Source: Lachnospiraceae bacterium (GTDB taxonomy: Bacteria; Bacillota; Clostridia; Lachnospirales; Lachnospiraceae). From it: DNA of 46,476 nucleotides. The notes under the pieces are model-generated. The model worked only from the letters and a program-made list of their open reading frames with translations. It was not told the DNA's origin and did not search any database. The stretch spans positions 1 to 46,476 of the forward strand of contig JAAUZY010000043.1 in the NCBI GenBank assembly GCA_014804355.1. The letters run 5' to 3'. A program made the position numbers and the translations under genes. This document shows positions 35,623 through 43,900 of this stretch, one piece after another. Position 1 is the first letter of the stretch. The number at the start of each line of letters is the position of its first letter.

Positions 35623-36393
35623 CTATTCCCTGATCCGAAACAGTCTCATCGCATTCTCCTGTGTTACCTCTACGACTTTTTCATAGGAGATGCCCTTAAG
35701 ATCCGCGACCGCCTGTGCCACCAGGGGGAGATTCAGGGAGGAATTACGCTTGCCGCGATAGGGTTCCGGCGCCAGATACGGACTGTCCGTCTCCAGCAAT
35801 ATCCTGTCAAGCGGTATATACTCCACCGCCTCTTTCAGTTTCTTACTGTTCTGAAAAGTGATCACGCCGCCGATTCCGAAATAATAATCCATCTCCAGAT
35901 ATTCCCGCGCCGTCTCCTTCGTATAAGAATAACAGTGTATCACACCGCCGAGCTCTCCGGCGCGCAGCGCCTGCATCATATCCAGCGTATCCTTCGCCGC
36001 CTCCCTGGAGTGAATGATCACCGGCAGACCGGTCTCACGTGCCAGAATAAGCTGTCTCTCGAACCACTCCTTCTGTATGTGCGGCTCAGGCTCCTTCCAG
36101 TGATAATCGAGCCCGATCTCTCCCACTGCCACCACCTTATCTATGGCGCACTGCTCCCGCAGCCATGCGAAGTTATCTTCATTCAATTCGGCAGTTTCGC
36201 TGGGATGAACACCCATAGCCCCATAAATAAAAGGATATTTCTTCATCAAATCCAGCGTGATCCGGCAGCTTTCAAGACTCGCGCCGACATTAACCACCTT
36301 GTCTATGCCGTGCTCCCGCAGGGAAGCCAACAGCTCCTCCCTATCCTCATCAAATGCTTCATCATCATAGTGCGCATGACTTTCAAATATCAT
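35623..36393 (-). CDS. tatD: TatD-family metal-dependent deoxyribonuclease
   Basis: 256 aa from ATG 36393 (GGAG 8 bases before), rather than 36399. Metal ligands are in SHAHYDDEAF, GEIGLDYHW, IIHSREA, HCYSY and ETDSPYLAP, the complete TatD amidohydrolase set. The family has 3'-5' exonuclease activity. It is divergent from tRNA-Lys. The gap 35482-35622 shows no gene. Confidence 0.95.
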   Translation of the reverse strand: MIFESHAHYDDEAFDEDREELLASLREHGIDKVVNVGASLESCRITLDLMKKYPFIYGAMGVHPSETAELNEDNFAWLREQCAIDKVVAVGEIGLDYHWKEPEPHIQKEWFERQLILARETGLPVIIHSREAAKDTLDMMQALRAGELGGVIHCYSYTKETAREYLEMDYYFGIGGVITFQNSKKLKEAVEYIPLDRILLETDSPYLAPEPYRGKRNSSLNLPLVAQAVADLKGISYEKVVEVTQENAMRLFRIRE

Positions 36394-36439
36394 TTTCATC
36401 TCTCCTCGTATAATATTTAAAAATTTTCTTAAAAAATAC

Positions 36440-36468
36440 TTGCAATGCAGGAAACATTATACTATAAT
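36440..36468 (+). promoter_or_regulatory. Promoter of tRNA-Lys
   Basis: TTGCAA (36440-36445), 17 bases, TATAAT (36463-36468), 40 bases before the tRNA. Confidence 0.8.
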
Positions 36469-36507
36469 AACTCTTGCGTGTTGAGAAACCCGCATTATAT
36501 CGGACAT

Positions 36508-36580
36508 GCACCGCTAGCTCAGTTGGTAGAGCACCTGACTCTTAATCAGGGTGTCCAGGGTTCGAGCCCCTGGCGGTGCA
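36508..36580 (+). tRNA. tRNA-Lys (CTT anticodon)
   Basis: 73 nt: acceptor GCACCGC/GCGGTGC with discriminator A, D loop AGCTCAGTTGGTAGAGC, anticodon CTT in ACTCTTAAT, T arm GGTTCGAGCCC. CCA not encoded. It reads AAG. Confidence 0.96.
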
Positions 36581-36585
36581 CTGTG

Positions 36586-36631
36586 AGAACTGGTTTTGGA
36601 GTCATAGAGCTCTGGGGTCGGTTCTTTTTTT
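36586..36631 (+). terminator. Probable terminator of tRNA-Lys
   Basis: AGAAC (36586-36590) can pair with GTTCT (36621-36625), with weaker inner pairing, and a run of T follows to 36631. The stem is imperfect. It ends 12 bases before the convergent transporter stop. Confidence 0.5.
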
Positions 36632-36642
36632 GTCCTCATATA

Positions 36643-37488
36643 TCAAAATGTGATTCCTGAAAGTTCGATCACGATACCCGCTGCCACACCGACCGCATAT
36701 AATAATCCTATCACCCGTATATTCTCTTTCCAGTCATCATTTACCCTAAGAAGCACCAGCAATCCTACGCCGCTGCCCGACAACAGTCCTGCAAGCATGC
36801 CGCCGGCTCCCAGCACACCGTCCAGATATAGCTGTGTAACGACAACGGATGCCGCGCAGTTCGGAATCAATCCCACAAGCCCTGCAAGCAGTGTCCCCGC
36901 GATCAGACGGTCAAGGATGATACTGCCCAGTGTCTCCTCGCCGATCCACGCGATGAGCAGGTTCAGCACTACTGAAACAAGCAGAATATACACGAAAATT
37001 TCCACCGTATGATGTAAGGCTGACTTCCAGATCCCATTCTCACAGTGACAGTGATGCTGTTCACACAGATGCTCGATCTGCATATCCTTCTTATTCGCAC
37101 GGAAGACCAAATCAATCACAAAACCCGCCGCCACGGCCACAGCCAGTTTAACAGCCAGCACCTTAATGATCATCACCGCCCCCGCATTCCGGGATATCAT
37201 AATAGGAAGCATCTCGTCGGAGGTAGACAGAAAAACCGCGACCAAAGTGCCCAGCGTAATGATCCTGCCTGCATACAGATTAGAGGCCGCCGCCGAAAAA
37301 CCGCACTGGGGAAAGATTCCCAGCATACCACCAATCATCGGTCCGCCCTTCCCTGCACTGCGTATCACCTGCTGCATCTTATCGCCCGTCTTATGCTCCA
37401 GATATTCCATAACGAGATAAGTCACAAACAAAAAAGGCAGAAGCCGCACGCTGTCTATGAAGCTGTCCAATATTATATCTATGATCAT
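36643..37488 (-). CDS. Putative heavy-metal exporter (ArsP_2-like / putative manganese transporter)
   Basis: 281 aa, about eight to ten membrane helices. Two internally related signature loops are present: GIFPQCGFSAAASNLYAGR near residue 57 and GLIPNCAASVVVTQLYLDG near 205, the inverted-repeat pattern of the ten-helix heavy-metal exporter family. A cytoplasmic or loop segment CEQHHCHCENG (about 143-153) is rich in Cys/His and may bind metal. The metal is not determined; manganese and arsenic have both been proposed for this family. Monocistronic with its own promoter. Confidence 0.8.
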   Translation of the reverse strand: MIIDIILDSFIDSVRLLPFLFVTYLVMEYLEHKTGDKMQQVIRSAGKGGPMIGGMLGIFPQCGFSAAASNLYAGRIITLGTLVAVFLSTSDEMLPIMISRNAGAVMIIKVLAVKLAVAVAAGFVIDLVFRANKKDMQIEHLCEQHHCHCENGIWKSALHHTVEIFVYILLVSVVLNLLIAWIGEETLGSIILDRLIAGTLLAGLVGLIPNCAASVVVTQLYLDGVLGAGGMLAGLLSGSGVGLLVLLRVNDDWKENIRVIGLLYAVGVAAGIVIELSGITF

Positions 37489-37528
37489 TCTCTGCTTCTT
37501 TCTGTGGTTTCAAATCACTTTACACACT

Positions 37529-37557
37529 AGAATACCGTTTCTATGTGGAAAATGCAA
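37529..37557 (-). promoter_or_regulatory. Promoter of the metal exporter gene
   Basis: Minus strand TTGCAT (37552-37557), 17 bases, TATTCT (37529-37534), about 40 bases before the start. I could not recognise a metal-regulator operator around it. Confidence 0.5.
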
Positions 37558-37632
37558 GTCAAAAGGAACCCTCCGTGCAAAAGTACCAATTATACTAAAA
37601 TTAAGGATTGATTATTGCACCAAAATATACTA

Positions 37633-37659
37633 ATATAGTATGTGTGGGTTTTGTCGATA
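37633..37659 (+). promoter_or_regulatory. Possible sigma-D (FliA) promoter of the ComFB gene
   Basis: TATA (37633-37636), exactly 15 bases, GTCGATAT (37652-37659), versus consensus TAAA-N15-GCCGATAA. It lies 26 bases before ATG 37686. Several sigma-A-like -10 boxes (TATACT, TATAGT) nearby have poor spacing. Confidence 0.35.
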
Positions 37660-37685
37660 TATGGCAAACCGGAAGGGGTTTTCAT

Positions 37686-37955
37686 ATGGAAGGTTTAAGA
37701 AATGTAATGGAGGATGCAGTAGAATATCAGCTTGACAAGATATTACCTACTATGCCAAACATTTGTTCCTGCGAGAAATGTCGTCTGGATATGGCTTCGT
37801 TTGCGCTTAACAGATTGTCTCCACAATATACGAGAACTGATACCGGTGCTCTTTTCCAGAAACTGAACAATTCATCTCAGCAGGCCGAAGTTGAGGTCCT
37901 GACTGCTGTGATGAATGCGATTAATATTATCAGCGCGCATCCGAAACATGACTGA
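37686..37955 (+). CDS. ComFB-family protein (putative c-di-GMP receptor family)
   Basis: 89 aa from ATG 37686 after GGAAGGGG. It carries the family's N-terminal helix (RNVMEDAVEYQLDKILPT), cysteine cluster CSCEKC (Cys27, Cys29, Cys32) and DMASFALNRLSPQY. The cysteines likely bind zinc. ComFB in Bacillus is in the late competence operon, and relatives have been reported to bind c-di-GMP. Here it stands alone, without comF genes. Target unknown. Confidence 0.85.
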   Translation: MEGLRNVMEDAVEYQLDKILPTMPNICSCEKCRLDMASFALNRLSPQYTRTDTGALFQKLNNSSQQAEVEVLTAVMNAINIISAHPKHD

Positions 37956-37973
37956 ATGATGAAAGCGAAATAC

Positions 37974-38002
37974 AAAGCCGGACAATTATGTCCGGCTTTT
38001 TT
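37974..38002 (+). terminator. Terminator of the ComFB gene
   Basis: AAAGCCGGAC-AATTAT-GTCCGGCTTT: a 10-bp perfect stem with a T run. The convergent carD stop codon lies inside this hairpin. Confidence 0.95.
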
Positions 38003-38501
38003 CTCTGTTAACTTCTTTCTTGACGTAAGCTTCCACCGTCTCTTTCGGAATAGAGAGCGCCAACGACATCTCACTGTAGAGCAGCTCCTCCGCTTTATGC
38101 AGATACTGCTCGTCGGAGGAAAGCACTTTCTTACCCTCATCCAGCCGACTCTGTCTGCGCAGGTAAAGCGTCTTGACGATCCGCGCAAGGCTGTGACTGT
38201 CATAAGTGCGAATCGCATCCTTATACATCTGCTCCCTGCCTTTCTCCTCTTGAATCCAAACGATCTCCATGTTGCTGACCTGCCGGATCAGATCGTTTGC
38301 CTCTTTTTTGTTCATGATCTTACGCATGACTACCTTGCTGTTGTCCACAGGCGTATAGACCGTGCTCCCTTTCTCGAAGACAGGCTCTAACACATAATAT
38401 TTGCGTACCTTATCCAATCTATCGATAGGATTTCCCGTAATGTTGACAACACGGCAGACGCCATGTCCGCCGCACATAATTAATTCATCTTTCTCAAACA
38501 T
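37986..38501 (-). CDS. CarD-family transcriptional regulator
   Basis: 171 aa from ATG 38501 (GGAGGG before it; upstream TTG 38513 is weaker). The N-terminal CarD/TRCF RNA-polymerase-interaction fold is seen in CGGHGVCRVVNI, KYYVLEPVFEKGSTVYTPVD. The helical C-terminal region (LYLRRQSRLDEGKKVLSSDE; LYSEMSLALSIPKETVEAYV) is typical of CarD/CdnL DNA-binding domains. It modulates initiation by contacting the RNA polymerase beta subunit near the -10. Confidence 0.9.
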   Translation of the reverse strand: MFEKDELIMCGGHGVCRVVNITGNPIDRLDKVRKYYVLEPVFEKGSTVYTPVDNSKVVMRKIMNKKEANDLIRQVSNMEIVWIQEEKGREQMYKDAIRTYDSHSLARIVKTLYLRRQSRLDEGKKVLSSDEQYLHKAEELLYSEMSLALSIPKETVEAYVKKEVNREKSRT

Positions 38502-38584
38502 AATGCCCTCCAATATCCGTGTCCCGTAACGCTTGCTTCTAACCCTTTCCGAACATTCATAACTTCCCCTATTAACAGTTTAAC

Positions 38585-38603
38585 ACTAATTCGGGGAATT
38601 AGT
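38585..38603. promoter_or_regulatory. Inverted repeat upstream of carD (possible operator)
   Basis: ACTAATTC-GGG-GAATTAGT, a perfect 8-bp inverted repeat about 85 bases before carD, with AT-rich -10-like sequences on both sides (GATAAT, TAAACT). No T tract follows, so it is not a terminator. The gap 38502-38677 holds no gene. Confidence 0.45.
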
Positions 38604-38677
38604 AAGTATTATCTGAAAATTTTAAAGATTTTCGGCACATTTCTGACACATGCTTGAGAATATTTTGTTTAAATTGC

Positions 38678-41314
38678 TCACTCCGCTTCTCTGAGCCGCT
38701 CCACAACCGACTTCTTTGCCACATAACGATATGCGGCAAGCGGCAGAACTGCCCCCAATAGAGCAAATACCGGTGCCACAGCTACAATCGGCGCGGCCGT
38801 AAAATGATAATCAAAAAACCAGAACATACCTTCCAGAACGTTGCGTATAAGCGGTGCCAGCACAATCGACATAAGAAGCGTAATGACCACGGAACTCCCA
38901 GCAAATATTACCCCTTCTATCATCAGCATCGTATTAAGCTGTCTTCCGGTCATTCCCACGGACTGCAATACCGCAAACTCTTTCCTGCGGGTCAGAATAC
39001 CGGTCAGAATCGCATTTAAGAAATTCAGAATACCGATCATTCCCACGATAAAACCAAGTGCCGTTCCGACAAAGACAAACATATTCCTCATCCCATAGAA
39101 TCTCTCCGCGTAAGACTGTTTACTCTCATAGTCATACCAGTCATTACGCTCCGTGAACTCTTCCATATATTGCTCCATGTCATCGACCTTATCATCATCA
39201 CAGTCAAACGCATAATATAAAATCGCATCCGTTCCCGTCTCTTTCCGGAAAGTGTCGGCTCCCATCACGAACTCGTCGGCGCCGTAGAAACGGTAATTCA
39301 GTGTATTCGGAATCGCCACATGCGCACAGACTTCATAATCTGCATCCTTGTATTCTACTGCCCTGTACGCCACTGCTTTCATGCGAAGGTCCTCATCACC
39401 TGCATACACTTCTCCTGTCTCCGGGTCATAATACTCGAATTTATCCACATACCGAAGGGAAATCTTATCACCCACCTGCGCCCAATGGCTGTCTGTCTCC
39501 ACATTATAGTAGTCATCCATCCGGCACACTGCCGCAACATAGTTTCCCCCTTTTTTCAATTTACTGATATCACCATCCACCACAATCAACTTATCCAGCA
39601 CAAAGTTTTCCATACCATACAGATGTATCTCCGTCATCAGCTTATCTCCCATTTTCTCTCTATAGCTGATATAGGCATCCATCGCCTTACCGCTGCCGCT
39701 ATCGCGCTTCAAAAACCGCAGCCAGTCTTCCGTCACAAACTCCTGTATAACCGAAGTCATACCATAAGTTCTGCCGCCCGTCACGCCTTCCATTGACTCA
39801 ATCTGTGCAATCACATCTTCCGATACTGCCGTATCCGCTCCCCACCTGGTACTTGCATGAAAATGCGAGGCTTCCGCCAGAATAAAATCCTGCGTCATCC
39901 GCCGAAGATATTTATCCATACTAAAGCCGCTGCTCAGAATATAGGTCAGTTCCAAAATCACGATTGCTAACGACAGAGAAATTATTGTGACTGCTGTTTT
40001 TTTCCTGTTTCTTCCCAGATTCGCCCACGCCATTTTCAGAACAGAGGCGCCTTTCTTCGCTTTCCTGACAGTCTTCCTGCTTTGACTGCCCTCCGTATAG
40101 CGCAGCGCCTCGATCGGAGAAACTTTTGCCGCCATTTTGCGGGGCTTCCTACAAGATAAGAGCACTGTAATCAGGGAAAAGACTGCCGCACCCACAAAAA
40201 TGAAGGGACTAACAGAATATACCTCCATCATGCCGCCATCAGCCATCTCTGCAACCACAACATGAGTCACTGCCCTGCCAAGTACATATCCAAACGCCAA
40301 CCCAATCGGGATACCGACTGCGGATAACACGCACGCCTGTATCAATATGATCCGTTTGATCTGCCGTCCCGTGGTTCCGATCGTCTTAAGCAGTCCATAG
40401 AACCGCACATCATTTGACACCGCGATCTGAAAAATATTGTAGATAATCAGATAACCGGTAAAGATAATGAGCATCACTGCCGCAGCCAGTGCCAGAACCG
40501 TTGTTATATCAAACCCGTCATCAAGCTGCGCCGCAATATATCCCCAATTGATGCCGATACCGACATAATCATCTCTTCCTTCATCTTCACTCTGATAACC
40601 GTGCCGCTCCAGAACAGTCTTCAGATTTTCCTCAATTGCATTGGCATTGCGAAACATTACATTCAAATACCAGTATCCTGCCAAATGGTCATATCCCTGT
40701 GTGTCCAGTTTGTCAAGAATGCTTTCCACGCGGCTTCTTGGTAACAGCACATGATTCGCCGCGACTACCGGATCATACTCCCAGTAGCCGCATAACGTGA
40801 ATGTCTCCGTCGTCTCCACACCATCCACCATAAAAGTCATGGTAAATTCATTACCAATTACCGGCTCCACACCCAGCAGACTAAGTACCGTCGTATCCGT
40901 TGCCGCCTCATTCGTTCCCTCCTCGGGAAGCCGTCCCTCTACCGGCTTTATAAATCCCCATTTCGCGTAATTTGCGTCGCAATAACTCATCTCCACATGG
41001 TTTTTATGAAAAGGCGCCTCTGCCGGTGCACCAAGAAACAGCCTCTCCCCGTATTCCTTAATCAAGGGATCATCTTTTAGCTCATCCACCTTATCCCTCG
41101 TAATCCCCTTAAAACCACCATGACTATAACCACCGACCTGACGGAAATTAGATTGCTCGTATCCGTATTTCATCGACATCCCTGCCGTGAAAAGTGCCGT
41201 AAAAAGTACCGTCGTCAGCACAATCGCCAGTATGGTAATGATATTTCTCGTCCTTGCAGACTTCATATGCTGTATGCTAATCCTTCGAATGCATTTTCTG
41301 TTTGCTACTCTCAT
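38678..41314 (-). CDS. ABC transporter permease with two FtsX domains
   Basis: 878 aa. One helix at about 25-48, a large extracytoplasmic domain, then FtsX/MacB-like helices 275-400 (VSNDVRFYGLLKTIGTTGRQ), an amphipathic linker, a second N-terminal helix near 440-460, a second outside domain, and a final FtsX domain 755-870 (TRRKEFAVLQSVGMTGRQL). This tandem FtsX layout is common in Firmicute transporters for antimicrobial-peptide sensing or resistance, or lipoprotein handling. It pairs with the ATPase gene 27 bases upstream and the two-component genes beyond. Confidence 0.9.
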   Translation of the reverse strand: MRVANRKCIRRISIQHMKSARTRNIITILAIVLTTVLFTALFTAGMSMKYGYEQSNFRQVGGYSHGGFKGITRDKVDELKDDPLIKEYGERLFLGAPAEAPFHKNHVEMSYCDANYAKWGFIKPVEGRLPEEGTNEAATDTTVLSLLGVEPVIGNEFTMTFMVDGVETTETFTLCGYWEYDPVVAANHVLLPRSRVESILDKLDTQGYDHLAGYWYLNVMFRNANAIEENLKTVLERHGYQSEDEGRDDYVGIGINWGYIAAQLDDGFDITTVLALAAAVMLIIFTGYLIIYNIFQIAVSNDVRFYGLLKTIGTTGRQIKRIILIQACVLSAVGIPIGLAFGYVLGRAVTHVVVAEMADGGMMEVYSVSPFIFVGAAVFSLITVLLSCRKPRKMAAKVSPIEALRYTEGSQSRKTVRKAKKGASVLKMAWANLGRNRKKTAVTIISLSLAIVILELTYILSSGFSMDKYLRRMTQDFILAEASHFHASTRWGADTAVSEDVIAQIESMEGVTGGRTYGMTSVIQEFVTEDWLRFLKRDSGSGKAMDAYISYREKMGDKLMTEIHLYGMENFVLDKLIVVDGDISKLKKGGNYVAAVCRMDDYYNVETDSHWAQVGDKISLRYVDKFEYYDPETGEVYAGDEDLRMKAVAYRAVEYKDADYEVCAHVAIPNTLNYRFYGADEFVMGADTFRKETGTDAILYYAFDCDDDKVDDMEQYMEEFTERNDWYDYESKQSYAERFYGMRNMFVFVGTALGFIVGMIGILNFLNAILTGILTRRKEFAVLQSVGMTGRQLNTMLMIEGVIFAGSSVVITLLMSIVLAPLIRNVLEGMFWFFDYHFTAAPIVAVAPVFALLGAVLPLAAYRYVAKKSVVERLREAE

Positions 41315-41341
41315 ATATATCCCCTTTCTCTGCGCGCTGCG

Positions 41342-42010
41342 TTACGCACATACAATCTTTCCATCTTCAATACGAATGATGCGGTCTGCAAGCTGTGCGA
41401 TCTCTTCATTGTGCGTGATCATAACGATCGTCTGCGCAAACTTCTGACTGGTTACTTTCAAAAGACTCAATACATCCTGGCTCGTCTTGGAGTCCAGATT
41501 ACCTGTCGGCTCATCCGCCAGTATGATCGCCGGTTTTGCAGCAAGTGCACGGGCAATAGCGACCCTCTGCTGCTGCCCGCCTGATAAGTTGTTCGGAAGA
41601 TTCTGTAATTTCGATGTCAATCCCAGCATGTCAATAATCTGATCCACATACTTCCCATCCGGCTCATTTCCGTCAAGCTGCACCGGAAGCAGAATATTTT
41701 CATACACGTTGAGCACCGGCACCAGATTGTAATTCTGGAATACAAATCCGATCTTCCTGCGCCGAAAGATCGTGAGTTCCTCATCTTTTAAGTCAAAAAT
41801 ATCTTTACCATCCACTGTGACAGTGCCCGATGTCGGTCGATCCAATCCGCCCAACATGTGAAGCAAAGTACTCTTCCCGCTGCCGCTCGTTCCCACCACG
41901 GCAACAAACTCTCCCTTCTCCACTTTTAGATCCACGCCATCCAGCGCATGTACTTCATTTTCCCCTGCGCCGTATATTTTTTTAAGATTGTTTGTTGATA
42001 ATATGGTCAT
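41342..42010 (-). CDS. ABC transporter ATP-binding protein (LolD/MacB/BceA type)
   Basis: 222 aa from ATG 42010 (AGGAGG before it). Walker A GTSGSGKST (40-48), Q-loop Gln92, signature LSGGQ (142-146), Walker B ILADEPTG (163-170), and switch His in MITHNEE. It energises the adjacent FtsX-type permease. Confidence 0.96.
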   Translation of the reverse strand: MTILSTNNLKKIYGAGENEVHALDGVDLKVEKGEFVAVVGTSGSGKSTLLHMLGGLDRPTSGTVTVDGKDIFDLKDEELTIFRRRKIGFVFQNYNLVPVLNVYENILLPVQLDGNEPDGKYVDQIIDMLGLTSKLQNLPNNLSGGQQQRVAIARALAAKPAIILADEPTGNLDSKTSQDVLSLLKVTSQKFAQTIVMITHNEEIAQLADRIIRIEDGKIVCA

Positions 42011-42135
42011 GACTTTCCTCCTATAGAATAAAGAAATCTGCATTATGAAGGATATCCCTTCACAATACAGATTATCGCATAACATTCTTTCCATAATCTT
42101 TCCGCATAGAAAAGATTCTAACAGTTCTGTAAGAA

Positions 42136-43128
42136 TTAAACAGGCAGGTACATAGAGAAAACCGCGCCCTTGCCTTCCTCCGACACAAGTTTCATATAGC
42201 CCGACTGCTGCCGTAAGATCTCACGCGCAAGGTAAAGACCGATGCCTACACCTGACTGGTCGGAAACCTGTGGCGAACGATAAAAACGCCCGAAAATTTT
42301 GGCGTGTTCTTCCTCCGCGATACCGATTCCTGTGTCCTCTACCTCTATACAGACAAACAGCCCATAAGGTTTGACTCTGACCGTAACGCCACCCGTCTGT
42401 GTATATTTTATTGCATTATCTATGAGATTACCGAGAGCCTCCAACGTCCATTTCTTATCAAAACATGCCAGGACATCCTGCGCATCCTCTGATAAAACAT
42501 ACAGATACAGTCCTTTTTCACGAGCTTTATTCGCATATTGCAGCTCCGCCTCCGCAAGCAGTTCTGCAACTGAAGATTTCCTTGGATTCAGAACCAAAAT
42601 TCCTGTTTCCAGTCTGGACATTTTAACAAGGGATTGAATCAGGAAATTTAATTTCTCGGCCTGTGTCTCCAGCAATGCAATAATCTCACAAACCTCTCCC
42701 GATTCTTCTGCCTGCCTGCTTTGCCCGTTATGCTTCTCCCGTTCTTCTATCCTAGCCGGGCTCACATGCTCTTTTAACAGTTCGGTATAGAGCAGAATGT
42801 TCGAGAGCGGTGTTTTCGTCTGATGGGAAATATCCGCAATCAGCCTCTCGATCTGTTCCTTCTCCTTAGCGGTCTTTCCTGCCGATGTCTCTGAGGCGTC
42901 AATGTACTCTGCCAATTTATTCTCTACAGCCGCATATAAAGATTCATCAAAATTGTGTGCCCGAAAAGTTCCGTCCAACGCTTTCTGTATCATGTCATAC
43001 ATTCGGTTAAGACTGCGTTTTCTGGCACAGTAACCGGCATACACGATTAATGCGGCGCAGATTATGCACAGAATGCCGACTAGTAAAATTATGATCGCTA
43101 TTTTGTCTGCTGACATTTCAACGCCCAT
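42136..43128 (-). CDS. Sensor histidine kinase
   Basis: 330 aa (ATG 43116 is an alternative start). One clear N-terminal helix (about 10-33) and almost no extracytoplasmic part, so it may sense through the transporter or within the membrane. HisKA with phospho-acceptor His102 in ISHQTKTPLSN; HATPase with N box NLIDNAIKYT (234-243), G1 DTGIGI, G2 GVGIGLYLA. Partner of the response regulator encoded 31 bases upstream. The 125-base gap to the ATPase gene could hold a promoter responding to this system. Confidence 0.94.
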   Translation of the reverse strand: MGVEMSADKIAIIILLVGILCIICAALIVYAGYCARKRSLNRMYDMIQKALDGTFRAHNFDESLYAAVENKLAEYIDASETSAGKTAKEKEQIERLIADISHQTKTPLSNILLYTELLKEHVSPARIEEREKHNGQSRQAEESGEVCEIIALLETQAEKLNFLIQSLVKMSRLETGILVLNPRKSSVAELLAEAELQYANKAREKGLYLYVLSEDAQDVLACFDKKWTLEALGNLIDNAIKYTQTGGVTVRVKPYGLFVCIEVEDTGIGIAEEEHAKIFGRFYRSPQVSDQSGVGIGLYLAREILRQQSGYMKLVSEEGKGAVFSMYLPV

Positions 43129-43159
43129 GCTCTTTCTTCATATCCATGTATCGCATTTT

Positions 43160-43885
43160 CTACTCCCACCGATATCCGATTCCATATACCGTCTTGATTC
43201 GCTCCTGCGCTCCCAACTTATCCCGCAGCCTCTTCACCGTGACGGACAGCGCATTCTCATCCACAAACTCCGTCTCCGACCAGATACGATCGAGCAGTTG
43301 CTCTCTCGTTAATGTAATTCCTCGATTTTCTACAAGAAGATACAGCAATTTCTGCTCGGTCTTACTCAGTTCGATCCGTTCCTCTCTACACGTAAAAAGC
43401 ATCTGCGTAAAGTTGAAACAATAATCGTCAATCACAACAACCCGTTCCTCATTCCGTGATATCTGATCTGCCTGTACACGTCGTAACTGTGTTTCTACCC
43501 TTGCCCTCAGTACTGCCAGGCTGAAAGGCTTCGTGATGTAGTCATCCGCACCCAATTCCAACCCTGCTACAATATCCGTTTCCATATCATTGGCCGTCAG
43601 CATTATGACGCATATGTCATATTCTTTCTTTATCTCTTGCAAAAAATCAAATCCGTTTCCGTCAGGCAGATTCACATCCAGTATCACGAGAGAATACTGC
43701 TTTCCCACCGTCTGCTGTTCTTCCAGCAGTCTCCTCGCCTCACGCAGAGTCGTGCAGTACAGCGTTTCTGTTTCCTCGTTCTGCAGGGCTCTGCATAAAC
43801 CGCCTGCCAGTGTGACATCGTCCTCTATAATCAATATATGATGTTCTGTTTGAGTGTTCTGTTTCGTTTTGCTGCTCTGCTTCAT
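43160..43885 (-). CDS. OmpR/PhoB-family response regulator
   Basis: 241 aa. Receiver domain with acidic pocket IIEDD (19-23), phosphorylation site Asp70 in VILDVNLPDGNG, Thr97 and Lys119 (ITKPF). C-terminal winged helix (ELSKTEQKLLYLLVENRG; RIWSETEFVDENALSVTVKR). It likely activates the downstream ABC genes when their substrate is present (inference from gene order). Confidence 0.96.
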   Translation of the reverse strand: MKQSSKTKQNTQTEHHILIIEDDVTLAGGLCRALQNEETETLYCTTLREARRLLEEQQTVGKQYSLVILDVNLPDGNGFDFLQEIKKEYDICVIMLTANDMETDIVAGLELGADDYITKPFSLAVLRARVETQLRRVQADQISRNEERVVVIDDYCFNFTQMLFTCREERIELSKTEQKLLYLLVENRGITLTREQLLDRIWSETEFVDENALSVTVKRLRDKLGAQERIKTVYGIGYRWE

Positions 43886-43900
43886 TCCGTTATTCCTTCT

